A DNA stretch of 64,000 bases from Spisula solida (Eukaryota > Mollusca > Bivalvia > Venerida > Mactridae), in assembly GCA_947247005.1 (NCBI GenBank), contig OX365948.1, positions 10,095,455 through 10,159,454 on the forward strand, written 5' to 3'. Position 1 is the stretch's first letter, and each line of letters opens with the position of its first letter. Both the position numbers and the translations under genes were made by a program. The notes beneath the pieces are model-generated. The model worked only from the letters and a program-made list of their open reading frames with translations. It searched no databases and had not been told where the DNA came from. Shown here piece by piece: positions 1 to 12,290 of the stretch.

Positions 1-63
1 TTTATGTCAAGCATCTAGCAAGGGAATTTCTGGTTTTTATATTGTCTTCGGTTTGATGCAGCC

Positions 64-122
64 TGGTGTCAAATCTGGGCTCATGCACACTTGAACTGGA
101 TGCTCTACCACTAGGCTAGAAA
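64..122 (-). repeat. tRNA-derived SINE remnant
   Basis: Read on the minus strand, 102-118 gives TAGCCTAGTGGTAGAGC, a good Pol III box A, and 65-76 gives AGATTTGACACC, a degraded box B, at tRNA-like spacing. The stems do not pair as a functional tRNA, so this is a SINE head or tRNA pseudogene. The rest of 1-800 is AT-rich DNA with nothing else that I recognise. Confidence 0.5.
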
Positions 123-800
123 TGCCTGATTGCACGATATTAGTTGGCTTCTTAAGGCAGGTGGTTGCCTACTTCAGATGGGCACTAATACCAGTTTATG
201 ATGGTTTTAACTACAAGTTTGTCTATACATATATTTGATAATATTAAAATTATTTAAAATAAAGTTTAGATAACTCTTGATTGGGTTTAATTTTAATGAC
301 AAAGTGAACAGAGTTATGGCCCTTGAATAATGAATAGGCAATTACTTCTCATCTATTTTTAAATTCTTTAATGTGTTAATAAACTAGAAAGATTCCTTCA
401 AATTCACTGAATGTTCTAACTTTCTCAGGGTACTGGATATATAAATTTTCTTTTTTATCGCCCCATCCCAAGTACATTCATTTAGATTACTGTAATTCTT
501 GTCCTATTCCGTTCATCTTATTGCTCCCCCTTGTGCGCTGTTTTAATTAATACTAACATAAGTATGGTGTATAATTACATCTTCTGGAAGATTGAGTGTA
601 CCTGTGTTAGAGTAATTACTGGTATTAACAACACTACACTTCACACTTTATAGTTATAGAAAGAGAAACTCATTAAATCACTGCCAATACTGCATGGAAG
701 AAACTTCCTAATGTTGAACAGCATGCACTAGCAAGTACTACACGCCTTAGGATATACAGTACTATACATATATATATTGTAATATGCTACATGACTCTGA

Positions 801-1094
801 TGCACCAATCTCATTAAAATCAGACCCTTATTACGTTTTACTACTTTACGCTGATATAGGAGAATCTGACGACACTCAGTATAGTGTCATGGCGATGTAA
901 ACTTTACAACATCCAATCAAATCGCTTCTTTCACAAAGCTGAAATTGCGGTGAATGTATGCAGAGACTATGTGACGTCATTCGGCGCCAGAGAAGTCATT
1001 TAAACATGACCTTTACGGAGTGTAGTCAGATCTCTAACAGTGTAAAGGAATGGAGCAAATGTTAGGGTCTGATTTTAATGAGGTTGCTGATGCA
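801..1094. mobile_element. MITE with about 30-bp terminal inverted repeats
   Basis: The left end (801-829) contains TCTCATTAAAATCAGACCCT, and the right end (1062-1094) carries its reverse complement with one difference, followed by TGAGGTTGCTGATGCA matching the outer TGCACCAA end loosely. The 294-bp interior has no ORF. This is a typical non-autonomous DNA transposon; the superfamily is not determined. The 28-bp minisatellite begins soon after it. Confidence 0.7.
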
Positions 1095-1139
1095 CAGTAC
1101 TATACTATTAATTACAGTGCTACATTAGTCAGATACACA

Positions 1140-1525
1140 GTACTACTTTTACTATACTACATAAGTCAGATCTACGGTACTATATTACATGACTGGAATC
1201 TAGGGTACTACACTACATGACTTGAATCTATGGTACTACACTACATGACTCGAATCTACGGTACTACACTACATGCCTTAAATCTAGGGTACTACACTAC
1301 ATGACTTGAATCTAGGGTACAATACTTCATGACTTGAATCTAGGGTACTACACTACTTGACTCGAATCTAGGGTACTACATTACATGACTTGAATCTACG
1401 GTACTACACTACATGACTTGAATCTAAGGTACTACACTACTTGACTGGAATCTAGGGTACAATACTACATGACTCGTATCTATGGTACTGTACTACACTA
1501 CATGACTCGAATGTATGGTTCTATA
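1140..1525. repeat. 28-bp minisatellite, about 13 units
   Basis: Units read approximately ACTACATGACTTGAATCTAG then GGTACTAC. Successive GAATCTA landmarks at 1196, 1224 and 1252 are 28 bp apart. Units diverge mostly by single substitutions, and the array decays at both ends. Confidence 0.85.
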
Positions 1526-4500
1526 CTACATTAGTCTACATTTGCATCAAGAACATTTCTCTAAGTTTTCATCCATTAGATGTTAATGTATAGTTTCGTT
1601 ATGTACTAAAACCGCTCATGACATTGTTGCCTGGACACATATTGAAACAACAACAGCTATATACAGCTTTGATAACGTACAGTTCCCTGATTTTATATAA
1701 GGGCTTCACATTTATTTTGTTCAACCAATGTCAGATTTTATCTTCACAGTCTATATAGAATACAGTCTATGTTTTATAATTATGTATATATCATGATGTT
1801 GGCAGGATTACAGCTGTTTTGGCTGACATAAAAGTTACAATAAATGTCATATTTGGGACCAGCGGCGATGATTCACTGTCCTTTTATGGGATACAGAATC
1901 GTAATAAGGGTCATTTCTTTTCATTATGGCTAGCACTGTTGTAAATATTTATACATACATGTATGATATTTTTCCTTTTTCATGTGCTTTGTTTTAATTG
2001 TGAAAGTATATTTAATTATTTACAATTTAAAGTCTTGCTTTGTATTGAAATGTGTGGATATTTCTATGTGATATTTCTGTTAACGTTATTTGCTGTGTTC
2101 GATCCAGCTAATAAAGTATATAGCTATATAAAGCTGCGACTACTGTATGAGACAAAAGATTCTTCGTTTATCTGATGGAATTTCCATTTTTACAGCCAGC
2201 TTTTATTTGGTTTTATTCCCTGTGGCAAGAGTATCTTTTTTCCTTGAAATTAATTATAGAATTCCCCAAATGTCCTTATGAAAAGAATCTGGTAGATCAT
2301 TGCAGATAAAGATAAAATTGTAGCTTTTTACAGACTACAACCAAAACTGAAATGGGCTCAGTAACGTTGGACATGCAGTATTCCATGTATTTATTTGTTT
2401 ATGGTGCAGGAGTTCTACTATTATGGAAAAGTCCGGAAATCCAGATTTGCTGCAACAGAAAGAATATATTTGGCTGAGTATTGGCCATTTAGAATTTCAT
2501 ATGCTGAATTTTGAAAATAGAACAATGTTGTAACCAAGTTTTTGTGTAGGGATGGCACCAAAACAGACTTGTATATTATTTTCAGGATTGGGCATTTATT
2601 ATATGCCTCAGTAGAACGCATGATGGTGTACTGTACATTTGTAAGTCCCAATTCCAGTACAATTTTAGTATGTGTCTGCTTAACTTTCCCCAAATGACTT
2701 AAACTTAAAATACCAATTTAAATGTTAATATTTAGAATAACATCTGAGTATTCTAGCTATCGAGATCTACTTGGAAAAGCTCAAATTTAAAGATTTATTT
2801 ATTTAATTGTTGCAGTGTGTTACAATTGCCCTAAACTCAACTGCATGAACAAGAAAATGAACTTAACTGCTGAAAGTCCAATTCCAACTGGTTACTAGTA
2901 TATTAATTTTGAAAAGAGTATGTATTAGTATCAACATTTCAATTAGAATGCAGACTTTTCACCAATGGTTGGTAGATTGTCTGCAAGTAGCCTGGGTTCA
3001 CCAGTGAAAATGTAATCAATTGTATCTGTCTCACACCGAGTCTGATCCTAATAAAGAAGCGTATTATACCTTCTATCTAAAGTGCACCCCTCTTCCAGAC
3101 TTTCAGTTGGCTTTAATAATACGACAGACATTCCATGGCTTTAATAACACACACACGCTGAAAAATATAGTATTTTTTATAATGACGCTATTGTGCAATT
3201 GTCATGCAAAGATGCTCCCTATTGTATGCAACACTTGCTTTGTCACAATCCTATCTCACAGTTGTCATGGAGATCTAATTATGTGCAAGATGCATCCTCC
3301 AAACATTGCAAACTCTGTAGACATGATATCAGTTCAAACAATTGAGTTTCTGGATAAAACTTGTCTTAGAAATTGCTTTAGGTATTCAGAACAAATTGCT
3401 TATTTTGAATTCAGCTCCAGGTTTTTTCCAGCGGTGTGTTACTGAACAAAACTTTTCCATCTATGTATGCTTTGTATGGTTGAAGCTTCAATATATACTG
3501 GAATCATGAATGCCAGGAGAAAACTACTAAACAGAGAGTACCTAAGAAATTGAAGACTTGGAATTGATTTTTTGACGCATGTTTTTCGGTATGTTGTAAT
3601 TAATGCATCTAATGCTTGCTTAACATCCACTCTTTCAAATCTCAACTCTTTATAAGATAGAATAATTTACTTTTGTTAGATCATGCTGTTTTCTGTCTAA
3701 TTGTACTGTGCTGCTTTGTTCTTTGCCTTTTCTTGTAAAATATGACTTTCATTAACTGAATTTATGCAAGTTCTGCTTTGATGGATGCCATTGGCAAATC
3801 TCATATATTATGCTTGCAAAATCTAACGGTTCCAATTATGCACTAATTAATTTAAGACTTGACTGTTGCTGCTTTTCATGATAATGTTGCTGTCCATGAT
3901 AATATCCACTATAATAACATCAATACTATACTATAATGCTGTTCATATTGCATTTAATGTGCCTAACATTTACTGGCCATAATGTCAAATACAGGACAAT
4001 GGCTTTACATTGACCTTGTCTGTGGTGTTACACTTAGCAATGGCTCATTATTCTAATATTCTGTACTATTTGGATTGCTATTGTATATAATGACAATGTA
4101 GAATTCATGTACTCATGAAATATGCCTTATTTTCTGATTATCTCGTACCTGAAGGTGCTAATGTATTCCCCAGAAAATTTGACATTGACATTACTGCATA
4201 GGAAACACAGGAAACACGTAGTTACAGTTACTATACAGCTATGCCAAACATTGTTTTTGTTTCGTTCTAAGTCATTGCTTGGTGAGGATCGTAACTCGTT
4301 ATATACTTAACTAGAATTTACATTGCTTACGATTTCATGTTGCTTGTTTATACGGATCTGTGCTTTTAATATTGGATATTTATTATACCTAGTTGTGACT
4401 TACATATTGGTGGTATAAAAAGTTTAAATGTCATAGTTCGGGAGTATTATACAGTCATATTAGCGTGGAGGTAAATTTACATCCCACAAGATGTGTCGAT

Positions 4501-4734
4501 ACAGTCATTAACATACATTTTTGCATAGATCCATCAAGTGTATGGACTTAACAACTTAGTTGTTACAAGGTATGTACGAAATATTGGTTTAATTTGCTGT
4601 TAATGTTGACGAAAAAATAGTGTATTTTGTATAAATGTATTTATAAAACTTGGTTATGTGTATGTTTTGCGTATGATATTATAGGATCCTCATGATGAAG
4701 ATTCTGATAATAGATAACAGCTTGTTGCTTTTTA
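1526..4734. other. AT-rich non-coding stretch
   Basis: No exon, RNA gene or clear repeat could be supported here. Open frames reach 141 codons (3020-3445) but show neither family motifs nor convincing splice structure. It is either intergenic or intronic DNA. Confidence 0.5.
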
Positions 4735-5016
4735 TGCCCCAGCATTTACTGATGCAGAGGCATATCGCGATTGTCCTGTCTGTCTGTTTGTCCGAAAATG
4801 TTAACTAAAACTTTCAAGTTGTTGAATTCAAATGTTTTTAAAGTCCATCACGGCATTGCATTCAAACTTGGCAATACTAACAATGTTTACCATAATTGAC
4901 ACCTTGCATTGTCAAAGTCATGTAACACTTTCCAACATTTCAACAGATTTATGGCCCCTGCTTGATTTAGCTAGTTTTTGTGTCGCCTGAAAAGGCGACA
5001 TATAGGTGTTACTTTG

Positions 5017-5054
<38 letters not shown>

Positions 5055-6300
5055 GGCGGCGTCACAAATTGCTTGTCCGGAGCATAACTTTGTCACCTTA
5101 AGTTCAAATGACTCAAGAATTGGTATGCATGTTTCTTGCAATAAGCCGGAGTGCAGTGCGCAAGAACCATAACTCTACCTGTCATAGTTTTTTAATTATT
5201 TCCCTTTGATTGATTTTATTAGAGCATTTCATGTCCGGAGCATAACTTTGTCACCTTACGTTCAAATGACTCTAGATTTGGTATGCATGTTTCTTGCAAT
5301 AAGCCGAAGTGCAGTGTGCAAGAACCATAACTCTACCTGTCATAGTTTTTGAATTATTTCCCTTTGATTGATTTTATTAGAGCATTTCTTGTCCGTAGCA
5401 TAACTTTGTCACCTTACGTTCAAATGACTCTAGATTTGGTATGCATGTTTCTTGCAATAAGCCGGAGTGCAGTGCGCAAGAACCATAACTCTACCTGTCA
5501 TAGTTTTTGAATTATTTCCCTTTGATTGATTTTATGAGAGCATTTCTTGTCCGGAGCATTACTTTGTCACCTTACGTTCAAATGACTCAAGAATTGATAG
5601 GCATGTTTCTTGCAATAAGCCGGAGTGCAGTGCGCAAGAACCATAACTCTACCTGTCATAGTTTTTTAATTATTTCCCTTTGATTGATTTTATTAGAGCA
5701 TTTCTTGTCCGGAGCATAACTTGGTCACCTTAAGTTCAAATGACTCAAGATTTTGTATGTATGTTTCTTGCAATAAGCAGAAATGCAGTGCGCAAGAACC
5801 ATAACTGTGCCTTGCATCGTTTTTTAATTATTTCCCTTAGATTGATTTAATTTGAGCATTTCTTGTCCGGAGGATAACTTTGTCACTATTAAGTTGAATG
5901 ACTTGAAACTTGGTATGCATGTTTCTTACCAAAAGTCCAAGTGCAGTACACAAGAACCGTAAATCTACCTTGTGCCATTTTTCAATTTTTTCCCTTTGAT
6001 TGATTTTATAAGCATTTCTTGTCCGTGGCATAACTTTGTCACCATAACTATTAATGACTCAAAAATAGGAATGCATGTTTCTTTGCTGTGACATGAAGTG
6101 CAGTGCGCAAGAATCATAACTCCCTTCAGATTGATTTTATCAGGACATTTTTTTGTCCAGAGCATCGCTTTGTCGTTTTTAGTTCAGATGACTAGAGAGC
6201 TCTTGTGAGTCTGATATGTAGCCCAATACTGGATAGTTTTTCATGACAAATTTGCATTTCGTCAGGCGACACTTGCGACTCGCGGAGCTTTTATTATGGA
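4735..6300. repeat. Dispersed mollusc-type repeat with internal 158-bp tandem units
   Basis: It opens with a 'TTTTTATGCCCC...GAGGCATATCGCGATTGTCCTGTCTGTCTG' type module. At 4980-4989 GTGTCGCCTG starts a block that ends with its exact reverse complement CAGGCGACAC at 6263-6272 and an ACTCGCGGAGCTTTTA tail. Between them is a GGC-rich run (about 5018-5060) and about eight tandem units beginning GTCCGGAGCATAACTTTGTC. Units start at 5075, 5233, 5391, 5549, 5707 and 5865 (exactly 158 bp apart), then 6021 and 6155. A second, shorter copy with the same tail lies at 36132-36757, so the module is mobile or dispersed. The Ala-rich 64-residue frame here is just the translated GGC run. Confidence 0.8.
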
Positions 6301-6565
6301 CAAGGCTTCCACTGGGGCTTAAAGCGTTTATTGAATGCTGCAGTCTTGTTAGATACTCTAATCCAACTAGTATTCAAACATTATGTGTAAATATTGGTGG
6401 ATCAAGATGTTGATGATGTCTAAATCCCTCCAATACCTGCATGTGGTATTCATATAATCTTTGGGTCTTCTTACACTATTACCCTATATACCACGTGTCC
6501 ATCATTCCATTATAACCTTGCAGCTAGCTCTTAAGGATGAAATGAACTGTAGTTGATTAGTAATT

Positions 6566-6718
6566 ACGAATACGAATATACGAATACGAAAGTTTATTTT
6601 GCATAAAGCATAATACAATGCTTATAACAAATACATACAAATAATTGACAAATGAAAAACATGAATTTTCAGCAGACAAACACATATGAAATGTGTTATA
6701 TAGATATTGAGCATTGAA
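6566..6718 (-). mobile_element. Retrotransposed insertion with 13-bp target site duplication
   Basis: The 13-mer TTGATTAGTAATT occurs perfectly at 6553-6565 and 6719-6731, bracketing 153 bp. On the minus strand the insert ends with AATAAACTTTCGTATTCG and further TATTCG-type repeats, that is a polyadenylation-like signal and a short simple-repeat tail. This is the structure of a 5'-truncated non-LTR retrotransposon (or SINE) inserted in minus orientation. No coding part remains. The retroposed origin is well supported; the family is not. Confidence 0.72.
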
Positions 6719-6731
6719 TTGATTAGTAATT

Positions 6732-8775
6732 GCAAACTATTTCTTATTAATTAATCTTTTTAGCCTTGTGCAACATAACTGTATTACAATGGCATGTCTA
6801 TTACATTTTTAGATAAGTTCATCAACAGTTCCATTGCTTCAGATAATGATGCATCTTTTTATGATCGTTTGACTTCTCAGGATGACAGTATGATACAGCT
6901 GATGTTGTTTCTAATTTTATCTGGTGCCTGTATCAATGTATTAATATCTCATAACCTGCAGTCTATATGCAGTGCTATAAAGCCCTGATGAAAATATAGT
7001 TTGGCACTCCCAGAATGTGCAATAAAAATTTTAATTAGTCTAACATGACGTAAGCCAATTCATGCCTTGATCAGCCCATGACATCAGGATAACACCAACG
7101 TCCTCAAGACGTCGCGGTCATTGTAACGCTATATTTTGGTTGAAACCTATGCAGCATACATCATCATTTTGAACGCTAATGAGTATTCTCTAAGGTTATA
7201 TGAAAAGAGGATCTTATATTCACGCTTTCAACATTCATTTTTAGTTTGATTAAACTCTGCGACAAAAGCAATATGACACTCGGCAAAGCCTAACAGGTGT
7301 CATATTATTTTGTCCACTCGTTTAATAAAACTTGTATGTAATTAAGCACTCATGCAAGATCCTCGATATATAATACTGTCCACTTAATTATTGAACCCAA
7401 TGGGACCCATATAATATTTTGTAACAACAAATGAAACAAATTATCCAATGTATTAATTAATTGCAAATGTGCATGCGCAAATAAATTCATAAGCATTTTG
7501 CTTGCAAATCTTAATTGGGCTAAAAATATTGCAAAAAGTGACTCATTAATTGATTAAACTTGCCTCGATTTTCATGATGTATCTAATGTGTATAAACGCT
7601 ATAGCGGTTAATCAGGAAAGCTTTTTTATGTGACAAAAATCTCGAGATATAATTTAGACAATTAATTATGGTGAATGTTTTGTATTTGAAGTTTGGCATA
7701 ACAGATTATAATGCTGTTGTGAATACAGTTCTGTATTATTAGAGTAATGTTTTATGGTTCTTAATTAAGCCATACTGGAAGCAAAGTATAAGGGTGTTTT
7801 TACAGTCCAATTTCACTATAATTAATTATTCAGTAATACAAACTTGTATAGGTGTGATTTATAAATATGTGGAGAGCATAATGCACTCTTGTATAGTCTT
7901 AGAGAGAAAAGTTTGAAAATTCTCTTTGCTTAATTACTGCTGTGGTATTTTGCATGAATCACAGGACTGGTGCCGTCTTTACATCATGTCTCTGGTCCTC
8001 CACCAAGCTTGTGCTTAGTGCACCCCTTGGATAAAACCTGCATGGCCCAACCATTGACAAGTCATGGCTTTCTATTTCATGTATAAAAATATGTAGGGAA
8101 ATTGTTTAAGGGACAAGGTGCATGAGCTTTTGTGATCACAATAGAGACCAAATTTGAAGTCTGATCTTCATGACACTTGTTCAGAATGTTTGTCTTATAA
8201 AATCTAGGTCACATTGATTGATTGTTTCAATAGTATATACCAGTATCTTAGAGACAAGTTTGAAACAGTAGTTAATGCATGGACAAAAACTAGATCACCA
8301 GGTCAAATTAAAGAAGAAGCAGCGAGTAGATTGCAAACACTTCAGGTTTCTGCTCCAATTTTCTTGAATCTTGGGCAGAATGATCGTGAACAAGTTCATA
8401 AGAAACATTGACAACCACAGCCGCAGTGTGAGAGTTTGGCCCTGTGACAGCTAGGCTATGAATTCACTTAATTGGTCTAATTAGGATCAGTATTGCTGGT
8501 GGAAAAATATATCCTTATTGCTAAGAATTAAAGATTATTTAGTAACCAAGAATTAAACCTTGATATATTATATTTTCATTATCTATACTATCCAATATTT
8601 TGCAACACTTTCATATTGGAATAAAGAAAGGAATGTTGGTTACATGCAGCTTATAGATAATATATCAGTGTAAAATATTATACAGAATAATTTTATCCAG
8701 TATGTAATTACATTCCACTAATAGTTTGATTCAGAATATATGTTTATATAATCATGGTAATTTAAATATTTCCTG
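6732..8775. other. Non-coding stretch with degraded repeats and a small hairpin
   Basis: A 12-bp-arm hairpin (AATATGACACTC ... AGGTGTCATATT) sits at 7269-7304. The part at 8090-8450 resembles degraded dispersed mollusc repeat ('...AGGTCACATTG...'). Short frames at 6794-6988 and 8214-8411 do not support a gene. Confidence 0.45.
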
Positions 8776-8848
8776 GTGTTGTCTGTATACCATATATTAG
8801 AACTATATATTAGAACTGGGATACCGATCAGGACAATTATAACCATAT

Positions 8849-9137
8849 CCAATGCATTTCCTATCATATCCATGCATTTCCTATCATATCAAATGCATTT
8901 CCTATCATATCCATACATTTCCTATCATATCCATGCATTTCCTATCATATCCATGCATTTTCTATCATATCCATGCATTTCCTAATCATATCCATGCATT
9001 TTCTATCATATCCATGCATTTCCTATCATATCCATGCATTTCCTATCATATCCATGCATGCATTTCCTATCATATCCATGCATTTCCTATCATATCCATG
9101 CATTTCCTATCATATCCATGCATTTCCTATCCATTCT
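8849..9137. repeat. 20-bp minisatellite, about 14 units
   Basis: The unit is CATATCCATGCATTTCCTAT. Variants include TCAAATGCATT, a TTTTC for TTTCC change, single-base insertions and one extra ATGC (around 9057). The unit is not a multiple of three, so it is open in several registers, giving spurious Tyr/His/Phe-rich frames. Confidence 0.9.
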
Positions 9138-9420
9138 ATCAAACATTTTGTATGAGATGATGGCATGGTGTCTTTGCGATTTTCTTCAAGGTCATGCTGG
9201 GGGACACTACTGATACTACCAACATCAGCTGCCTCATGATGTCATGATGGTTTGATCTGTGCATAGTTTATTGAGTCTTATAAAGTACTAGGAATTAAGT
9301 TATGGATTTAAACAGCTGATAAGAATTTAATCATTCTAGCACAAGTGTTACCTTATCAAGGTGGTGAGATTCCATATTTAGTAACTAACCTTAAGTATTA
9401 AAGTCTTCCTGATATTAATG

Positions 9421-9797
9421 TTTATCCAGTCACATCCGGCAAAATCTGCCTGTTAACGGGGTGCCTGATAAACTTAGCGATAATCAGTCACCTGGTCATG
9501 CGACTAGTGATAATCCGTCACCTTACCACATGATCTGACAGACTTCTTCTTATATGCGAGTCACCGGTTGCAATTCTGTGCCCGAGGGTGAGGTTTTCCT
9601 ATTCTAAATGAGCTGGTGGTTGATCGGTTATTTTCTTCGACTTGCCTGCGTCTACACGACGTCTATCAAGATGTCCGACGTCGTTGTTTATCATGATGTC
9701 ACGGAACGAACGTGACGTTGCGCGCTTGTAAATGAAAGAGTGACAATATAGTCCCGAGTTTGATCCCCTTACTGAGCAGATTAAGCGACTGGATAAA
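9421..9797. mobile_element. Short inverted-repeat element (MITE-like)
   Basis: TTTATCCAGTC at 9421-9431 is repeated inverted as GACTGGATAAA at 9787-9797, with weaker similarity continuing inward (AAATCTGC / GCAGATT). The 377-bp interior is richer in CpG than its surroundings and includes several TGACG motifs (about 9660-9720). It directly abuts the fold-back element at 9804. Confidence 0.5.
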
Positions 9798-9803
9798 TAG
9801 AAT

Positions 9804-9938
9804 AATAAGGTTAGTGCCGTGAATGAAGTAGAAGTTTATCCGGCTCGGCTACGGAAATTATCGGATTCGCCTACGGCTCACTCGATAAATTCCTCCGCCT
9901 TGCCAGATAAACTTTTTCATCCACGGCACTAACCTATT
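9804..9938. mobile_element. Fold-back element with roughly 40-bp arms
   Basis: AGGTTAGTGCCGTG near 9808 is mirrored by CACGGCACTAACCT near 9921-9934. Pairing continues inward (GAAGTTTATC / GATAAACTTTTTC), with a GC-rich centre 'GGCTCGGCTACGG...CCTACGGCTC'. There is no ORF. It resembles fold-back MITEs that are dispersed in mollusc genomes. Confidence 0.65.
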
Positions 9939-11084
9939 TAATTCTCTATTTATGGCTGACAGTTGCAGACTCAGTTGCATGATTACTTTGTAAAGCTGAA
10001 TGCTAAACCTACATTATTTTAGAGTCATTGAAATAAGGATCACTTGACATGTTTATAAATTATTACATTACTGTGCATGCAGTGAAAATTTATTCATTTT
10101 CTTGAAAAACCAGTTTTGAGATTGTGTACACAAGTGAGCTAGTATACGATATGCAACGGAATATTTATAATGTACTGGGTGTTTATGGAGCAATGAGTTA
10201 ATAAGTTAGAGCAACTTGTTTTGATTTCAGTAAATTTCTATAATTTGTTCAGTTAGAAATATTGATTGCTGTGTTCAATACAAATGTTCAAATAATTGTG
10301 TTCATAACAATTATTGGGGATTGTGAACTTGAAAGCACTTAAGCTTTTTAAGAGGCGTAATAAAACACATTTAAATCAGTATCTTCATTTATGCTAGGTA
10401 CTTCATCTGTTGCTATGCTAGGGCATTTAAAGGTGTGGAGAACTCGGTATATGAGTGTTTTGAATGATCTTAACAATGTAGAATATTGTGATGTGGAGGC
10501 ATTTACTGACTTCATAAACTTGTTTTTTCACTCACAGTATGCATTTGTGATAAGGATCAGCTGTTGCTAGTTTTTAGTGTCTCACTGTTGGTTTTGTAAT
10601 TTACAGAAAGATAGCAGTGTGCAATCCACTGTTAATGATAAGATTTTTTTCAACTAATCATCAAGGATTCAGTCAACTTTGAATCATATTCTTCCATTAT
10701 TCCCATGGAAACAGTTATTCAGAATATTTTCTGTTTTACTTTTGATTTCTGTCATTCAGTGCTTACATTCCACCAGAACTTCCATTAAGCTATTAGTGTT
10801 TTAAGGATAAGCCATTAATATGAACCAAAGCATTACAGTTATCTTCATTTAACTTTGGATTCTTGTTTTAGGATCCACTTTAAATACTCTGAATGTTCTT
10901 TTCAACCCTTGGCACACAACCATTCTAAAGATTCACTCTACAGTGTGCAAGTTCATATCCTGTAGTCTAGTGACAATATATATCTACCCTGGGAGGTCAT
11001 GGTGACATTCCAAACATAAAATACATCAATTCAGGTGTTTTAGAAAGCTGGAAGGATGTTGCTTTACTCAGGTGCTGCTGATAT
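9939..11084. other. AT-rich non-coding stretch
   Basis: I see no exon, RNA gene or clear repeat in this interval. Confidence 0.5.
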
Positions 11085-11096
11085 TCAGTTACTGTT

Positions 11097-12010
11097 ACTA
11101 CATGTACTACTATTGACAGCCAACAATAGCTAATGACAGCCAGAAACTGCTACATCAGCCAGCAACTGCTATGATACCCAACAAGAGCTAATTTTTAGTA
11201 TTGACAGACAGCAACTGCTATGATACCCAACAAGAGCTAATTTTTAGTATTGACAGACAGCAACTGCTATGATACCCAACAACTACTATTGACAGCCAAC
11301 AACTGCTATTGTCAACCAGTAACTGCTACGACAGCCATGCAGTCACTGCTATTGTCAGCCAGTCACTGCTATTGTCAGCCAGTAACTGCTATTGACAGCC
11401 AATAACTGCTATTGACAGCAAACCACTGCTATTGCCAGCCAGTCACTGCTACAACAGCCAACAACTGCTATTGTCAGCCAGTAACTGCTATTGACAGCCA
11501 ACAACTGCTATTGTCAACCAGTAACTCTACGACAGCCATGCCGTCACTGCTATTGTCAGCCAGTAACTGCTATTGACAGCCAATAACTGCTATTGACAGC
11601 CAACCACTGCTATTGACAGCCAGTCACTGCTACAACAGCCAACAACTGCTATTGTCAGCCAGTAACTGCTATTGACAGCCAACAACTGCTATTGTCAACC
11701 AGTAACTGCTACGACAGCCATGCCGTCACTGCTATTGTCAGCCAGTTACTGCTATTGTCAGCCAGTAACTGCTATTGACAGCCAATAACTGCTATTGACA
11801 GCCAACCACTGCTATTGACAGCCAGTCACTGCTACAACAGCCAACAACTGCTATTGTCAGCCAGTAACTGCTATTGACAGCCAATAACTGCTATTGACAG
11901 CCAACAACTGCTATTGACAGCCAGTCACTCCTACAACAGCCAACAACTGCTATTGTCAGCCAGTAACTGCTATTGACAGCCAGCCACTGCTATTGACAAC
12001 CAGCCAATGT
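11097..12010. repeat. 20-bp minisatellite, about 45 units
   Basis: The unit is ACTGCTATTGACAGCCAACA. Frequent alternating variants are ATTGTCAGCCAGT, CTACAACAGCC and ACGACAGCCATG. The variants recur in the same order: a block from the ACGACAGCCATGC unit through GTCACTGCTACAACAGCC appears about three times (near 11328, 11530 and 11710). This shows that multi-unit blocks were amplified. Confidence 0.9.
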
Positions 12011-12029
12011 TATTGATAGTCAGCTGATG

Positions 12030-12290
12030 CTATGTCTACTAATTCTGTTGCTACAACCATTGCTACTGCTAACTACTATTACTCACTGCTACTCTGCTAC
12101 AACCATTGCTACTGCTAACTACTTTTACTCACTGCTACTCTGCTACAACCATTGCTACTGCTAACTACTATTACTCACTGCTACTCTGCTACAACCATTG
12201 CTACTGCTAACTACTATTACTCACTGCTACTCTGCTACAACCATTGCTACTGCTAACTACTATTACTCACTGCTACTGGTACTCAGTAGC
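12030..12290. repeat. 46-bp minisatellite, about 5 units
   Basis: The unit begins CTCTGCTACAACCATTGCTA and ends ...CTATTACTCACTGCTA. CTCTGCTAC landmarks at 12092 and 12138 are 46 bp apart. It lies directly after the 20-bp array and shares its CTGCTA word, so it may derive from it. Confidence 0.88.

Noticed and set aside
3020..3445. 141-codon open frame
   Set aside because: No family motif, no credible splice borders, composition like surrounding AT-rich DNA.
4978..5172. Alanine-rich 64-codon frame
   Set aside because: It translates the GGC-rich run and first tandem unit of a dispersed repeat.
6794..6988. 64-codon frame with a hydrophobic stretch, loosely similar to the end of SLC44 exon 5
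   Set aside because: It lies 43 kb upstream of the start codon, the acceptor phase does not fit, and no donor is in place; the similarity is within chance for a short hydrophobic segment.
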